DNA of 64,000 nucleotides from Dyella sp. 2HG41-7 (lineage in GTDB: Bacteria; Pseudomonadota; Gammaproteobacteria; Xanthomonadales; Rhodanobacteraceae): NCBI RefSeq assembly GCF_021390675.1, contig NZ_JAJEJV010000004.1, forward strand, positions 2,604,001 to 2,668,000, in the 5' to 3' direction. Both the position numbers and the translations under genes were made by a program. The notes under the pieces are model-generated. The model searched no databases. It was not told the origin of the DNA and was given only the letters and a program-made list of their open reading frames with translations. Shown piece after piece: positions 47,347-56,291 of the stretch (position 1 is its first letter; each line of letters opens with the position of its first letter).

Positions 47347-47961
47347 GTGAATAGCTCCGCTTCTACGAAGGAACGCATCCTCACCGCCGCCGAAGCCTTG
47401 TTCGCTCAGCGCGGTTTCGAAGGTGCTTCGCTACGCCAGCTCACCGCCGCCGCCGGCGTGAACCTGGCCGCCGTGAACTACCACTTCGGCTCGAAAGACC
47501 ACCTGGTCGAACAGGTCTTCAAACGCCGCCTGGACCAGCTCAACGCCCGTCGTCTTGCGGCTTTGAAGCAGGTTGCCTCCCAATCGGAAACCTCGTTGGA
47601 GGACGTGCTGGCGGCCTTTATCCGCCCTGCCCTGGACCTCTCACACGACGGCGGCGGCGGCTTGTTTATGCGCGTGCTTGCCCGGGCATTCGCCGAGCAC
47701 GACGACAGCCTGCGCAAATTCCTATCCGAGAACTACGGCCATGTGATGCGCCAGTTCACCGTCGAATTTGCGCGTCTGCTGCCGCAGCTCAGCAAGGAAG
47801 AGCTCTATTGGCGGATCGACCTGGTCACCGGCGCCCTGACTCACGCCATGTCGGGCTTCGGCATCATCCAGCGCAAGAGCGATGTCAGCGAAATCACCCA
47901 TCGCGAACAGACCGCCGAGCACCTGATCCGCTTCGCCGCCGCCGGCCTGCGGGCGCCCTGA
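47347..47961 (+). CDS. psrA: TetR-family repressor, PsrA-like regulator of fatty-acid breakdown
   Basis: Encodes 204 residues from a GTG at 47347; an ATG at 47305 overlaps the promoter and operator and cannot be the start of a transcript made from it. The TetR helix-turn-helix includes ERILTAAEALFAQRGFEGAS and LRQLTAAAGVNLAAVNYHFGSK, the latter characteristic of PsrA-type proteins. The C-terminal domain would bind long-chain acyl-CoA or fatty acid. Two matching palindromes surround its promoter, so it is autorepressed, and it precedes the beta-oxidation genes it would control. Confidence 0.85.
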   Translation: MNSSASTKERILTAAEALFAQRGFEGASLRQLTAAAGVNLAAVNYHFGSKDHLVEQVFKRRLDQLNARRLAALKQVASQSETSLEDVLAAFIRPALDLSHDGGGGLFMRVLARAFAEHDDSLRKFLSENYGHVMRQFTVEFARLLPQLSKEELYWRIDLVTGALTHAMSGFGIIQRKSDVSEITHREQTAEHLIRFAAAGLRAP

Positions 47962-48040
47962 TTCCTTGTCATCGGCAGGCCACGCGCCTGTCGCACCCTG
48001 CTTTTGTTCATTTCACGCATTCGTACTTACGGAGAAGCCA

Positions 48041-50428
48041 ATGACCGCTCCATCCCAACCGAAGTCGGCGCTACGCATCCGCAAGGCCGCGGTGCTCGGC
48101 GCCGGCGTCATGGGCGCGCAGATCGCTGCGCACCTGACCAACGCCAACGTCGAAACCGTACTGTTCGACCTGCCCGCCAAAGATGGTCCGAAGAGCGGCA
48201 TTGCGTTGAAGGCCATCGAGAATCTCAAAAAGCTGTCGCCGGCTCCGTTAGCCGACAGCACCCGCGCCGCCGCGATCATCCCGGCCAACTACGACGATAA
48301 CCTGGACGAGTTGAAAGACGTCGACCTGGTCATCGAGGCGATCGCCGAACGCATGGACTGGAAGCTGGATCTCTACAAGAAGATCGCTCCGCATGTGTCG
48401 CCGACCGCCGTTCTTGCTAGCAATACCTCGGGCCTGTCGATCAACGGCCTGGCCGAAGCGTTGCCCGAAGAAATGCGCCATCGCTTTACCGGCGTTCATT
48501 TCTTCAATCCGCCGCGTTACATGCATTTGGTCGAGCTGATTCCGACCAAGTTGACGGATACCAAGGTGCTCGAAGGCCTGGAAGCGTTCCTGACCACCAC
48601 CGTCGGCAAAGGCGTGGTGTACGCGAAGGACACGCCGAACTTCATCGGCAACCGCATCGGCGTGTTTTCGATGCTGGCCACGATGTATCACACCGAACAA
48701 TTCAAACTCGGTTTCGATACGGTCGATGCGCTGACCGGCCCGGCGATCGGGCGCCCCAAGAGCGCCACCTATCGCACGGCTGACGTCGTGGGTCTGGACA
48801 CCATGGCGCACGTCATCAAGACCATGGCCGATACGCTCGCCGACGATCCGTGGCACGAGTACTTCAAGGCTCCCGTTTGGTTGAGCGGCCTTATTGAACA
48901 AGGCGCGCTGGGCCAAAAGACCGGCGCTGGTTTCTATCGCAAGGCCGGTAAAGATATCGTGGTGCTGGATGTCGCCAAGCGCGACTACCGTCCCTCCGAG
49001 CAAAAAGCCTCGGACGAAGTCGCGGCGATTCTTGCGATTAAAGATCCCGCTGAAAAGTTCGGCAAGCTGCGCGCGTCCAGCGATCCGCAAGCGCAATTCT
49101 TGTGGGCAACGTTCCGCGATCTGTTCCACTACACCGCTTATCACCTGGCCGATATCGCCGACACGGCGCGCGATGTCGACTTCGCCATCCGCTGGGGCTA
49201 CGGCTGGAAACTGGGGCCGTTCGAAACCTGGCAAGCCGCGGGCTGGCAGCAGGTGGCGACCTGGATTCAAGAAGACATCGACGCCGGCAAAGCGATGAGC
49301 AAGGCGCCGCTGCCGAAGTGGGTGACGGACGGCCGCACGGGCGTGCACGGCAAGAACGGTTCGTACTCCGCAGCCGCCAATGCCGACAAGCCGCGTTCGC
49401 AGCATCCGGTCTATCAGCGTCAATTGTTCCCGGACGCCATTCTTGGCGAGCGCTTCGATCAAGGCGCCACGGTGTGGGAAAACGACGGCATCCGCTTGTG
49501 GACGCTGGGCGACGATAACGTCGGCATCATCTCGTTCAAGACCAAGATGAACACGGTCAACGATCAGGTGCTCGACGGTATCCAGCACGCAATCGGTATT
49601 GCCGAAGAAAAGCTCAAAGCGGTGGTGATCTGGCAGACCAACGAGCCGTTCTCCGCCGGCGCCGATTTGAAGGGCGCACTGGGTTTACTGCAAGCGGGCA
49701 AGATCAAAGATTTCGAAGCGATGGTCGCCAACTTCCAGCGCACCAGCATGCGTATCAAGCATGCCTTGGTGCCGGTGGTTGCTGCGGTGCGCGGTCTCGC
49801 GCTCGGTGGCGGCTGCGAATTTCAGATGCATTCCGCACGCACCGTCGCCGCGCTGGAAAGCTATATCGGCCTGGTCGAAGCCGGCGTGGGTTTGTTGCCG
49901 GCCGGCGGTGGCTTGCATGAACTGGCAGTGCGCGCCGCGCAAACCAATCCGACCGATCCGTTCGAAGCATTGAAGAAAGTCTTCGAAACGGTCGCGATGG
50001 CGAAAGTTTCGGGCAGCGCATTGGAAGCCAAGCAACTTGGGTTGCTGCGCGAAAGCGACATCGTCGTTTTCAATGCATACGAACTGCTTTATGTCGCCAA
50101 GCAAGTCGCAAGTTCGCTGGCCGAAAGCGGCTGGCGCGCGCCGATGTACGCACGCAGCGTTCCGGTTGCCGGCGATGTGGGTACTGCGACGTTCAAGGCG
50201 TCGCTCGCCAATTTGCAAGCCGGTTACTTCGCGTCTGAACACGATGTCGCGATCGCGACGCGCATCGCCGACACCTTGTGCGGCGGCGCGATTGAACGTG
50301 GCTCGCTGGTGGATGAAGAGTGGTTGCTGGCGTTGGAGCGCAAGCATTTTGTGGAGCTTGCGCAAACCGAAAAAACGCAGGCGCGCATTGCCCACACCAT
50401 GACCACCGGTAAACCGCTGCGTAACTAA
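48041..50428 (+). CDS. 3-hydroxyacyl-CoA dehydrogenase / enoyl-CoA hydratase, FadN-like
   Basis: Encodes 795 residues from the ATG at 48041 after ggagaagcca. The order is dehydrogenase first: NAD site AAVLGAGVMGAQIAAHL, then HFFNPPRYMHLVELIP and DTPNFIGNRIGVF; a second HAD C-terminal domain; and an enoyl-CoA hydratase-like domain at about 490-690 with PFSAGADLKGAL and GGCEFQMHSARTVAA. This order is opposite to E. coli FadB and matches FadN-like proteins. It catalyses two successive steps of beta-oxidation. The thiolase gene follows after 106 bp. Confidence 0.93.
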   Translation: MTAPSQPKSALRIRKAAVLGAGVMGAQIAAHLTNANVETVLFDLPAKDGPKSGIALKAIENLKKLSPAPLADSTRAAAIIPANYDDNLDELKDVDLVIEAIAERMDWKLDLYKKIAPHVSPTAVLASNTSGLSINGLAEALPEEMRHRFTGVHFFNPPRYMHLVELIPTKLTDTKVLEGLEAFLTTTVGKGVVYAKDTPNFIGNRIGVFSMLATMYHTEQFKLGFDTVDALTGPAIGRPKSATYRTADVVGLDTMAHVIKTMADTLADDPWHEYFKAPVWLSGLIEQGALGQKTGAGFYRKAGKDIVVLDVAKRDYRPSEQKASDEVAAILAIKDPAEKFGKLRASSDPQAQFLWATFRDLFHYTAYHLADIADTARDVDFAIRWGYGWKLGPFETWQAAGWQQVATWIQEDIDAGKAMSKAPLPKWVTDGRTGVHGKNGSYSAAANADKPRSQHPVYQRQLFPDAILGERFDQGATVWENDGIRLWTLGDDNVGIISFKTKMNTVNDQVLDGIQHAIGIAEEKLKAVVIWQTNEPFSAGADLKGALGLLQAGKIKDFEAMVANFQRTSMRIKHALVPVVAAVRGLALGGGCEFQMHSARTVAALESYIGLVEAGVGLLPAGGGLHELAVRAAQTNPTDPFEALKKVFETVAMAKVSGSALEAKQLGLLRESDIVVFNAYELLYVAKQVASSLAESGWRAPMYARSVPVAGDVGTATFKASLANLQAGYFASEHDVAIATRIADTLCGGAIERGSLVDEEWLLALERKHFVELAQTEKTQARIAHTMTTGKPLRN

Positions 50429-50459
50429 GCGCTCGTCGCCCCACCACCAAAGACATTGG

Positions 50460-50479
50460 GTCCCGGCTTTGGCCGGGAC
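50460..50479. repeat. REP-like palindrome between fadN-like and thiolase genes
   Basis: gtcccggctttggccgggac is an 8-bp perfect stem with loop tttg, without a T-run. It has the same layout as the element at 1324-1343. In an operon such elements often affect mRNA stability. Confidence 0.45.
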
Positions 50480-50534
50480 GACGACAAACCAAACGGCGTC
50501 GCTGCACAGTGCGCGACGCCACGGAGCAAAGACC

Positions 50535-51740
50535 ATGACCAAGCAAGTGCAAGACGCCTACATCGTCGCCGCCACCCGCACGCCGGTCGGCAAGGCGCCG
50601 CGCGGCGTATTCCGCAACACGCGTCCCGACGACATGCTCGCGCACGTAATCCGTGCCGTGATGGCGCAAGCGCCGGGCATCGATCCGCATCGCATCGGCG
50701 ATGTCATCATCGGCTGCGCCATGCCCGAAGCCGAGCAAGGCATGAACGTGGCGCGCATCGGCCTACTGCTCGCCGGCCTGCCCGACACGGTGCCCGGCGT
50801 CACCGTCAATCGTTTCTGTTCGTCCGGCCTGCAATCGGTGGCGATGGCGGCCGACCGCATTCGCCTGGGTGAGGCCGAATTGATGATCGCCGGCGGCACC
50901 GAGAGCATGAGCATGGTGCCGATGATGGGTCACAAAGTGGCCATGAATCCGGGCATCTTCGACAACGAGCACATCGGCATCGCTTACGGCATGGGCATCA
51001 CGGCCGAAAACGTGGCCAAGCAGTGGAAGATTTCCCGCGAAGCGCAAGATACGTTCGCCGCGCAAAGCCATGAACGCGCTCTCGCCGCGATCAAAGCGGG
51101 CGAGTTCAAGAGTGAAATCACGCCGTATCAGCTCGACGATCACTACCCCGACCTCGCCACGCGCGGCATCGTCACCGACAGCCGCCTGATCGACACCGAC
51201 GAAGGTCCGCGCGCCGGCAGCACGCCCGAAGTGCTCGGCAAGCTGAAGACAGTGTTCCGTAACGGCCAGTTTGGCGGCTCGGTGACGGCAGGCAATTCGT
51301 CGCAAACCTCCGATGGCGCCGGCGCGATCCTCCTTGCCAGCGAACAAGCGATCAAGGACTACAACCTCACCCCGCTAGCGCGCTTCGTCGGCTACTCCGT
51401 AGCGGGCGTGCGCCCGGACATCATGGGCATCGGTCCCAAGGAAGCGATTCCGAAAGCGCTCAAGCTCACCGGCATCACGCAGGATCAGCTCGATTGGATC
51501 GAACTGAACGAAGCGTTTGCCGCACAGGCGCTCGCCGTAATCGGCGACCTTGGCCTAGATACCGCCAAGGTGAATCCGCTCGGCGGCGCCATCGCGCTCG
51601 GCCATCCACTCGGAGCGACCGGCTCCGTGCGCGTGGCGACCCTGGTGCACGGCCTGCGTCGCCGCAAACAGAAATATGGCATGGTGACCATGTGCATCGG
51701 CACCGGCATGGGCGCAGCCGGTATTTTCGAAGCGCTCTGA
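50535..51740 (+). CDS. Acetyl-CoA C-acyltransferase (3-ketoacyl-CoA thiolase)
   Basis: Encodes 401 residues from the ATG at 50535; cggagcaaagacc precedes it. Thiolase marks: ATRTPVGKAPRG, the acyl-enzyme Cys95 in NRFCSSGLQSV, IAGGTESMSMVP, WIELNEAFAAQALAV, and GHPLGATGSVR plus CIGTGMGAAG with the second catalytic His and Cys. It cleaves 3-ketoacyl-CoA to acetyl-CoA, the last step of beta-oxidation, next to the gene for the previous two steps. Confidence 0.95.
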   Translation: MTKQVQDAYIVAATRTPVGKAPRGVFRNTRPDDMLAHVIRAVMAQAPGIDPHRIGDVIIGCAMPEAEQGMNVARIGLLLAGLPDTVPGVTVNRFCSSGLQSVAMAADRIRLGEAELMIAGGTESMSMVPMMGHKVAMNPGIFDNEHIGIAYGMGITAENVAKQWKISREAQDTFAAQSHERALAAIKAGEFKSEITPYQLDDHYPDLATRGIVTDSRLIDTDEGPRAGSTPEVLGKLKTVFRNGQFGGSVTAGNSSQTSDGAGAILLASEQAIKDYNLTPLARFVGYSVAGVRPDIMGIGPKEAIPKALKLTGITQDQLDWIELNEAFAAQALAVIGDLGLDTAKVNPLGGAIALGHPLGATGSVRVATLVHGLRRRKQKYGMVTMCIGTGMGAAGIFEAL

Positions 51741-51757
51741 ATCGACGCCGCATCGCG

Positions 51758-51810
51758 CCCTCTTCCCAAAGGGGAGAGGGCTGGGGTGAGGAGGGGTAAA
51801 CCTCGCCCCA
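51758..51810. repeat. Compound GC-rich inverted repeats after the thiolase gene
   Basis: Two hairpins in a row: ccctcttccc/ggggagaggg (51758-51780, one G-T pair) and tggggtgagg/cctcgcccca (51782-51810, one mismatch). The sequence type recurs in many Xanthomonadales intergenic regions. There is no T-run, so it is better seen as a repeat than a terminator. The rest of the 281-bp gap to 52021 shows no gene. Confidence 0.45.
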
Positions 51811-52021
51811 ACACCCATAACAACCACGCACAGACCTTCCAAGCCGCAAGACATCCACACTCTTGCGCACGGCCTCGCAAAAACGCTCTTGTCGCCGCTT
51901 CGCCTCCAGCGAATAATGCAGCATGTTGCGGCGCACACCCCCGATGCGCCCACATCTTGGGTGTTTACGACATTCCTGCCACTTTGGCTCAGGCACGTTG
52001 CGCCCGCTGCAGGAACTCTTT

Positions 52022-53464
52022 GTGAGCGTGTTGACTGAGGAAAAGGTTGACGCACCGGCCATTACGCAGCCGGTCTATCCCGATTACCGCGTCATATCTC
52101 TGATCGTGGGTTGCGCGATCTTCCTCGAGCAGGTCGACGGCACGGTGCTCGCCACCGCCCTTCCCACCATGGCGCGCGATTTCCACGTTTCCGCCCCGGC
52201 GATGAGCGTGGCCGTGACCAGCTATCTGTTGGCGCTGGCTATTCTGATTCCTGTCAGCGGCGCGATTGCGGATCGCTTCGGCGCCAAGCGCGTCTTCAAC
52301 AGCTCCATCGTCGTATTTATCATCGGTTCGATTCTGTGCTCGCTCACCAAGAGCCTCCCGATGATGGTGGCTGCACGCCTGTTGCAAGGCACGGGCGGCG
52401 CGATGATGGCGCCCGTCGGTCGACTGGTGGTTTTGCGTACGGTGGAACGACGCCATCTGGTGTCGTCGATGATGTGGACGCTGATTCCCGCCATTCTCGG
52501 CACGATGGCCGGGCCGCCACTGGGCGGCTTTATCGTTCAATATCTCGATTGGCGTTGGATTTTCTACATCAACGTGCCCATCGGTATTTTGGGTTTCTGG
52601 TTGGTGCGACGATTCATCCCGGTCGTGCACACGGTGACGCGGCCGGCTCGCTTTGATTGGCTGGGCTTCGCGCTTTGCAGTGTGGGTTTGGGATGCCTGC
52701 TGTTTGGGCTCGAACTGTTTGGCGAGAACACCAATCTGCGCAACGCCATCCTGCTTACCGCCGTCGGCGCCGTTTCGTGCTTGGTGTATGTGCAGCACGC
52801 CAAGCGTCGCATCAATCCGGCGGTCGACCTGACGCTGTTGCGCATCGATTCGTTCCGCCTCTCCGTTATTTCCGGCTCGCTGATGCGCATCACGCAAGGA
52901 GCGCAGCCTTTCTTGCTGCCGTTGCTGCTGCAGATCGGCCTTGGCTTTTCTGCCTTGCGCAGCGGCCAATTGATTCTGGCGATCTCCTTGGGCGCCTTGA
53001 TGGCGCGCGTCTTCACGACGCGCGTGCTGCGCTGGATCGGCTTTCGCCGGGCCATGGTCTACAACGGCGCGCTGGCAAGCCTGAGCTACGCCGTTTGCGC
53101 GTTTTTTCGGGCCGACTGGCCGTTTTGGCTGATGTTCGGTTTGCTGATGGGTTGTGGCCTGGTGATGTCGTTCCAGTTCGCCGCTTACAACACCATCGCT
53201 TACGAAGCGGTGCCCACTGATCGTATGAGCGCCGCCAATAGCTTTTATTCCACCTTGCAGCAGTTAATGCTTTCGGTCGGGGTGTGCACCGGCGCTTTGA
53301 TTTTGAAGGTCGCCATGGCCGTCAGCCACAACGCCGAACCCAGCCGACTGAATTTTTCCGCGGCGTTTCTAGTTGTCACGGTGATATCGATGAGTTCCAC
53401 GCGATGGCACCGGGCGTTCGCACACGATGCAGGGCATGAAATGAGCGGGTACCGCCAACGCTGA
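52022..53464 (+). CDS. MFS efflux transporter, DHA2 (EmrB/QacA) type
   Basis: Encodes 480 residues from a GTG at 52022 with caggaact just upstream; a longer in-frame start exists at 51923 but adds a non-membrane tail. About 14 hydrophobic helices; FLEQVDGTVLATALPTMARDF is the DHA2 motif D region, ADRFGAKRVF motif A, and RLLQGTGGAMMAPVGRLV motif C. Likely a proton-driven drug or metabolite exporter. The second MFS gene at 59819 is a paralogue. No regulator gene adjoins. Confidence 0.9.
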   Translation: MSVLTEEKVDAPAITQPVYPDYRVISLIVGCAIFLEQVDGTVLATALPTMARDFHVSAPAMSVAVTSYLLALAILIPVSGAIADRFGAKRVFNSSIVVFIIGSILCSLTKSLPMMVAARLLQGTGGAMMAPVGRLVVLRTVERRHLVSSMMWTLIPAILGTMAGPPLGGFIVQYLDWRWIFYINVPIGILGFWLVRRFIPVVHTVTRPARFDWLGFALCSVGLGCLLFGLELFGENTNLRNAILLTAVGAVSCLVYVQHAKRRINPAVDLTLLRIDSFRLSVISGSLMRITQGAQPFLLPLLLQIGLGFSALRSGQLILAISLGALMARVFTTRVLRWIGFRRAMVYNGALASLSYAVCAFFRADWPFWLMFGLLMGCGLVMSFQFAAYNTIAYEAVPTDRMSAANSFYSTLQQLMLSVGVCTGALILKVAMAVSHNAEPSRLNFSAAFLVVTVISMSSTRWHRAFAHDAGHEMSGYRQR

Positions 53465-53552
53465 GCCGGCGACACACTGTTTCCCTGGCGGTAGTTCTGC
53501 ACGGGGCTCTACGGCCTTATGTTTGCGCGATCCATAGCTAATGAGGTGTCCC

Positions 53553-54254
53553 ATGATCGAACGGCGTCCTTTCGATAGCCTTGGCGGAGCCGATCACGGC
53601 TGGCTCAAGGCCAAGCATCATTTCTCCTTTTCCAGTTACAACGACGCCAAGCGCATGGGCTGGGGCGCGCTGCGCGTGTGGAACGACGACACCATTGCAG
53701 CGCAGACCGGCTTTCCGCCGCATCCGCACGCGGATATGGAAATCATCACGTACGTACGTGAAGGCGCCATTTCGCACCGCGATAGTCTGGGCAACGACGG
53801 TCGTACCGTCGCCGGCGACGTACAAGTCATGAGCGCAGGCAGCGGCATCACGCATAGCGAGTACAACCTGGAATCCGACGCAACGCGCATTTTCCAGATC
53901 TGGATCATTCCCGACGAACACGGTCGTCCGCCGTCCTGGGGCACCAAGCCGTTTCCCGTTGGCGACCGCTCCGGACGTTTCGTCGTGCTTGCTAGCGGCA
54001 TCAAAGGCGATGCAGATGCCCTGCCCTTGCGTACGGATGCGCGCGTGCTGGGTGCGACGCTCAAAGCTGGCGAAACCGCTCACTACACATTGGACAAACG
54101 GCGTTATGCCTATCTCGTACCGGCCAAGGGTGCAGTAGAGGTCAATGGCGTCCGTATCGACGCACGCGACGGCGCTGCGATTCGCGAAGAGACGGCGCTT
54201 GAAGTGAAGGCGCTTGAAGATGCCGAGCTGGTACTGGTCGACTCAAGCCCCTAA
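53553..54254 (+). CDS. Pirin-family bicupin (YhhW-like)
   Basis: Encodes 233 residues from the ATG at 53553, preceded by gaggtgtccc; an ATG at 53541 adds four. Pirin marks: GWLKAKHHFSFSSY, RVWNDDTIAAQTGFPPHPHADMEIITYV with two metal-binding His, ISHRDSLGN, and VMSAGSGITHSEYN with the third His, plus a later Glu. E. coli YhhW oxidises quercetin; the natural role is usually unclear. Confidence 0.93.
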   Translation: MIERRPFDSLGGADHGWLKAKHHFSFSSYNDAKRMGWGALRVWNDDTIAAQTGFPPHPHADMEIITYVREGAISHRDSLGNDGRTVAGDVQVMSAGSGITHSEYNLESDATRIFQIWIIPDEHGRPPSWGTKPFPVGDRSGRFVVLASGIKGDADALPLRTDARVLGATLKAGETAHYTLDKRRYAYLVPAKGAVEVNGVRIDARDGAAIREETALEVKALEDAELVLVDSSP

Positions 54255-54282
54255 TAGCACGCCAAAGAAGACGTCTTGCTTA

Positions 54283-54315
54283 CACTGCACCGCACTTTCC
54301 AAGTGAGGTGCAGTG
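54283..54315. terminator. Strong hairpin between convergent pirin and small-protein genes
   Basis: cactgcacc (54283-54291) pairs with ggtgcagtg (54307-54315), and inside it cactt/aagtg form a second stem with a three-base loop, interrupted by one G-A mismatch. There is no clear T-run on either side, but the position between convergent genes fits a bidirectional end. Confidence 0.45.
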
Positions 54316-54333
54316 AGAAATCCGGCTATTTAC

Positions 54334-54630
54334 TTACGACGCAGAGGATGATTCGTCGCCCGTGCCCGCAAGACGCCTTACCTCGCGTCCTTTGATGGGC
54401 TTTCGATCGTGCACGACGTATTCCGCCATGGACTCGGCAATCATGTTTGCCGCGGGGTCCGCGGACTCCCGGCAAGCAACCAGCCAACCATCCACCAGCT
54501 TGCGCTTTTGTCGCGACGACACATAAATGAAGTGGTTAAGCTGCCCCATGAATTTTTCACGCTGAAACTTATCCAGCCCGCTGAAACCGAGCAGGAGAGC
54601 TGCGATGCCTGAATCGTTTGACTCGCCCAC
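54334..54630 (-). CDS. Small protein of unknown function (98 residues)
   Basis: Starts at a GTG (MGESNDSGIAALLLGFSGLDKF) with aaagg 9 bp upstream. I recognise no domain; it reads as a helical soluble protein with KFQREKFMGQLNHFIY, a basic SRQKRKLVDGWL and a charged tail (VVHDRKPIKGREVRRL). It lies 137 bp downstream of, and in the same direction as, a response-regulator gene, so it may be regulated with it or act with it. The 137-bp gap shows no gene. Confidence 0.6.
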   Translation of the reverse strand: MGESNDSGIAALLLGFSGLDKFQREKFMGQLNHFIYVSSRQKRKLVDGWLVACRESADPAANMIAESMAEYVVHDRKPIKGREVRRLAGTGDESSSAS

Positions 54631-54767
54631 GGTTAAGTGCCTTTGTGCAGGAAAGCCGGCCTAAGATGACTTGCGAATTCAAGCAAGGCTATCTGCGTGC
54701 AGATGAGCGCGCCATAGGACAACACCGGTTTTGATTCCACAAATTGGATGACGCGACGTGAGATAAA

Positions 54768-55460
54768 TCAGACATCATCGTCCGTTTTGCGCGCGATCTG
54801 CTTGGAGAGTTGCGACGCCTGTACCAAACCGTGCGCAAGCGCGTAGTTAAACACCTCGGCATCGTTGCTCAAGCCAAGCTTCTTCATAGCGGCCTGTTTT
54901 TGCGCGCTGATCGTCTTGCTGCTGCGCCCAACTCGAAGCCCGATTTCGGTAACGGTGAAACCTTCGGCATACAGACGAAGCACTTCTGCTTCGCGCTTTG
55001 TCAGTCGAACTTGACCGACTTCACCGTGCGATGCAGAGGATGTTTGTTGCAACAATCGCTCCGCTTCCGGCGAAAGATACCGCTCGCCTTGGAGCGCCAT
55101 GCGAATGGCGCCTTCCACATGATGAAGGTCGTCCGATTTGCTGAGAATGCCGCTCACGCCCACATCGAGAATATTTTGTAAGACATCGCCGTTTTCGATG
55201 CCCGTCAGAACGACCAATTGAACGTCGGGGAATCGTCGCCGCAAAAAACGAAGCAGCGAAAGGCCATCGCCATAACGGCCGTGCGGCATAGAGAAGTCGG
55301 TCACCACGACATCGCAAGGAGACTTTCCTAGAAGTTCGACGAGGGTGGTGGAATCGGTGACCAATCCGGCGACGGTAATGCCTTCGAAACCCGTCAGCAA
55401 ATGCTCCATGCCGGCCAATAAGGTCGGATGGTCATCGGCGACGGCGACTCGAATGGTCAA
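54768..55460 (-). CDS. NarL/RcsB-like response regulator (first of a divergent pair)
   Basis: Encodes 230 residues from a TTG at 55460 with an excellent ribosome site (taaggagttccgc). Receiver domain: VAVADDHP acidic pocket, phospho-acceptor Asp55 in VVVTDFSMPHGRYGDG, VLTGIE and the SKSDD switch Lys. LuxR-type DNA-binding domain at about 150-215: LTKREAEVLRLYAEGFTVTEIG and SSKTISAQKQAAMKKLGL. The sequence resembles RcsB. No histidine kinase lies nearby. It and the gene at 55601 are paralogues transcribed away from each other. Confidence 0.92.
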   Translation of the reverse strand: MTIRVAVADDHPTLLAGMEHLLTGFEGITVAGLVTDSTTLVELLGKSPCDVVVTDFSMPHGRYGDGLSLLRFLRRRFPDVQLVVLTGIENGDVLQNILDVGVSGILSKSDDLHHVEGAIRMALQGERYLSPEAERLLQQTSSASHGEVGQVRLTKREAEVLRLYAEGFTVTEIGLRVGRSSKTISAQKQAAMKKLGLSNDAEVFNYALAHGLVQASQLSKQIARKTDDDV

Positions 55461-55600
55461 GCGGAACTCCTTACGCCTTTCACCAGGATTATCGGGCACG
55501 AAAACTAGCATAGACCTCGCTGCCCGGTCTGAATCGGTATATTACGATCTACGCACTAGCGACGGCACGCCCTGCCGGTGCGTCGAACAGGCCCGCCAAA

Positions 55601-56254
55601 ATGGACAATCCTATCCGTGTTGCGGTGGCAGACGATCATCCCGTCATACGCATGGGTATCGAAGCCACGCTCGATTCCATCAGCAGCGTGCGCCGAATGG
55701 GGTCGGCGCAAGACTCCACTGAGCTTGTTACGTTGCTTGATGCGACGCCTTGCGACATCTTGGTCACCGACTACGCCATGCCCGGCGGTCAATATGGCGA
55801 CGGCCTGGAGTTAATTTCCTTCCTTCGCAGCCGCTATTCGGACATGCACATCATTGTGCTCACCGGCATGGGCAAGGTCGTATTAATCCGCAGCTTGATG
55901 GCGTTCGGCATCCACGCCATTCTCAGCAAAACGGACGATATCTCCCATCTGAGCGCGGCGGTCCAGGCGGTACGCGTGGGGCGGCGGTACTTTTCGCCGA
56001 GCATCGCCAAGATGATGAAATCGCAATCGCCCGGAAGCAGCACGGTGCAACTCTCGCCTCGCGAGGCCGAAGTGATCGCCCTCTATATCGGCGGAGCCAG
56101 CATCAACGGTATTGCGGAAAAACTTCAGCGCAGCAAGCAAACCGTCAGCACGCAGAAGGTCAATGCCATGCGCAAGCTTGGCATTGACAGCGATGCGGAT
56201 TTGTTCAAGTACGCGATAGAACTGGGGCTCTACAAAAAAGAGGAACACAAGTAG
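55601..56254 (+). CDS. NarL/RcsB-like response regulator (second of a divergent pair)
   Basis: Encodes 217 residues. Receiver domain: VAVADDHPVIRMGIEA, Asp57 in ILVTDYAMPGGQYGDGLELI, VLTGMG and SKTDD. DNA-binding domain: LSPREAEVIALYIGGASINGIAEKL and SKQTVSTQKVNAMRKLGI. It shares many blocks with the divergent partner, including MP-G-YGDGL after the phospho-Asp, so the pair arose by duplication. The 140-bp gap between them must hold both promoters; an inverted repeat (cgac-g-gcac ... gtgc-gtcg, about 55560-55586) lies just before this gene. Partner kinase unknown. Confidence 0.92.
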   Translation: MDNPIRVAVADDHPVIRMGIEATLDSISSVRRMGSAQDSTELVTLLDATPCDILVTDYAMPGGQYGDGLELISFLRSRYSDMHIIVLTGMGKVVLIRSLMAFGIHAILSKTDDISHLSAAVQAVRVGRRYFSPSIAKMMKSQSPGSSTVQLSPREAEVIALYIGGASINGIAEKLQRSKQTVSTQKVNAMRKLGIDSDADLFKYAIELGLYKKEEHK

Positions 56255-56291
56255 ATCCTTGTGCTCGCAAGGATAACGATCGCAAGCAGCG

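Noticed and set aside
51758-51810. Hairpins after the thiolase gene as a terminator
   Set aside because: Strong pairing but no T-run on either strand; listed as a repeat instead.
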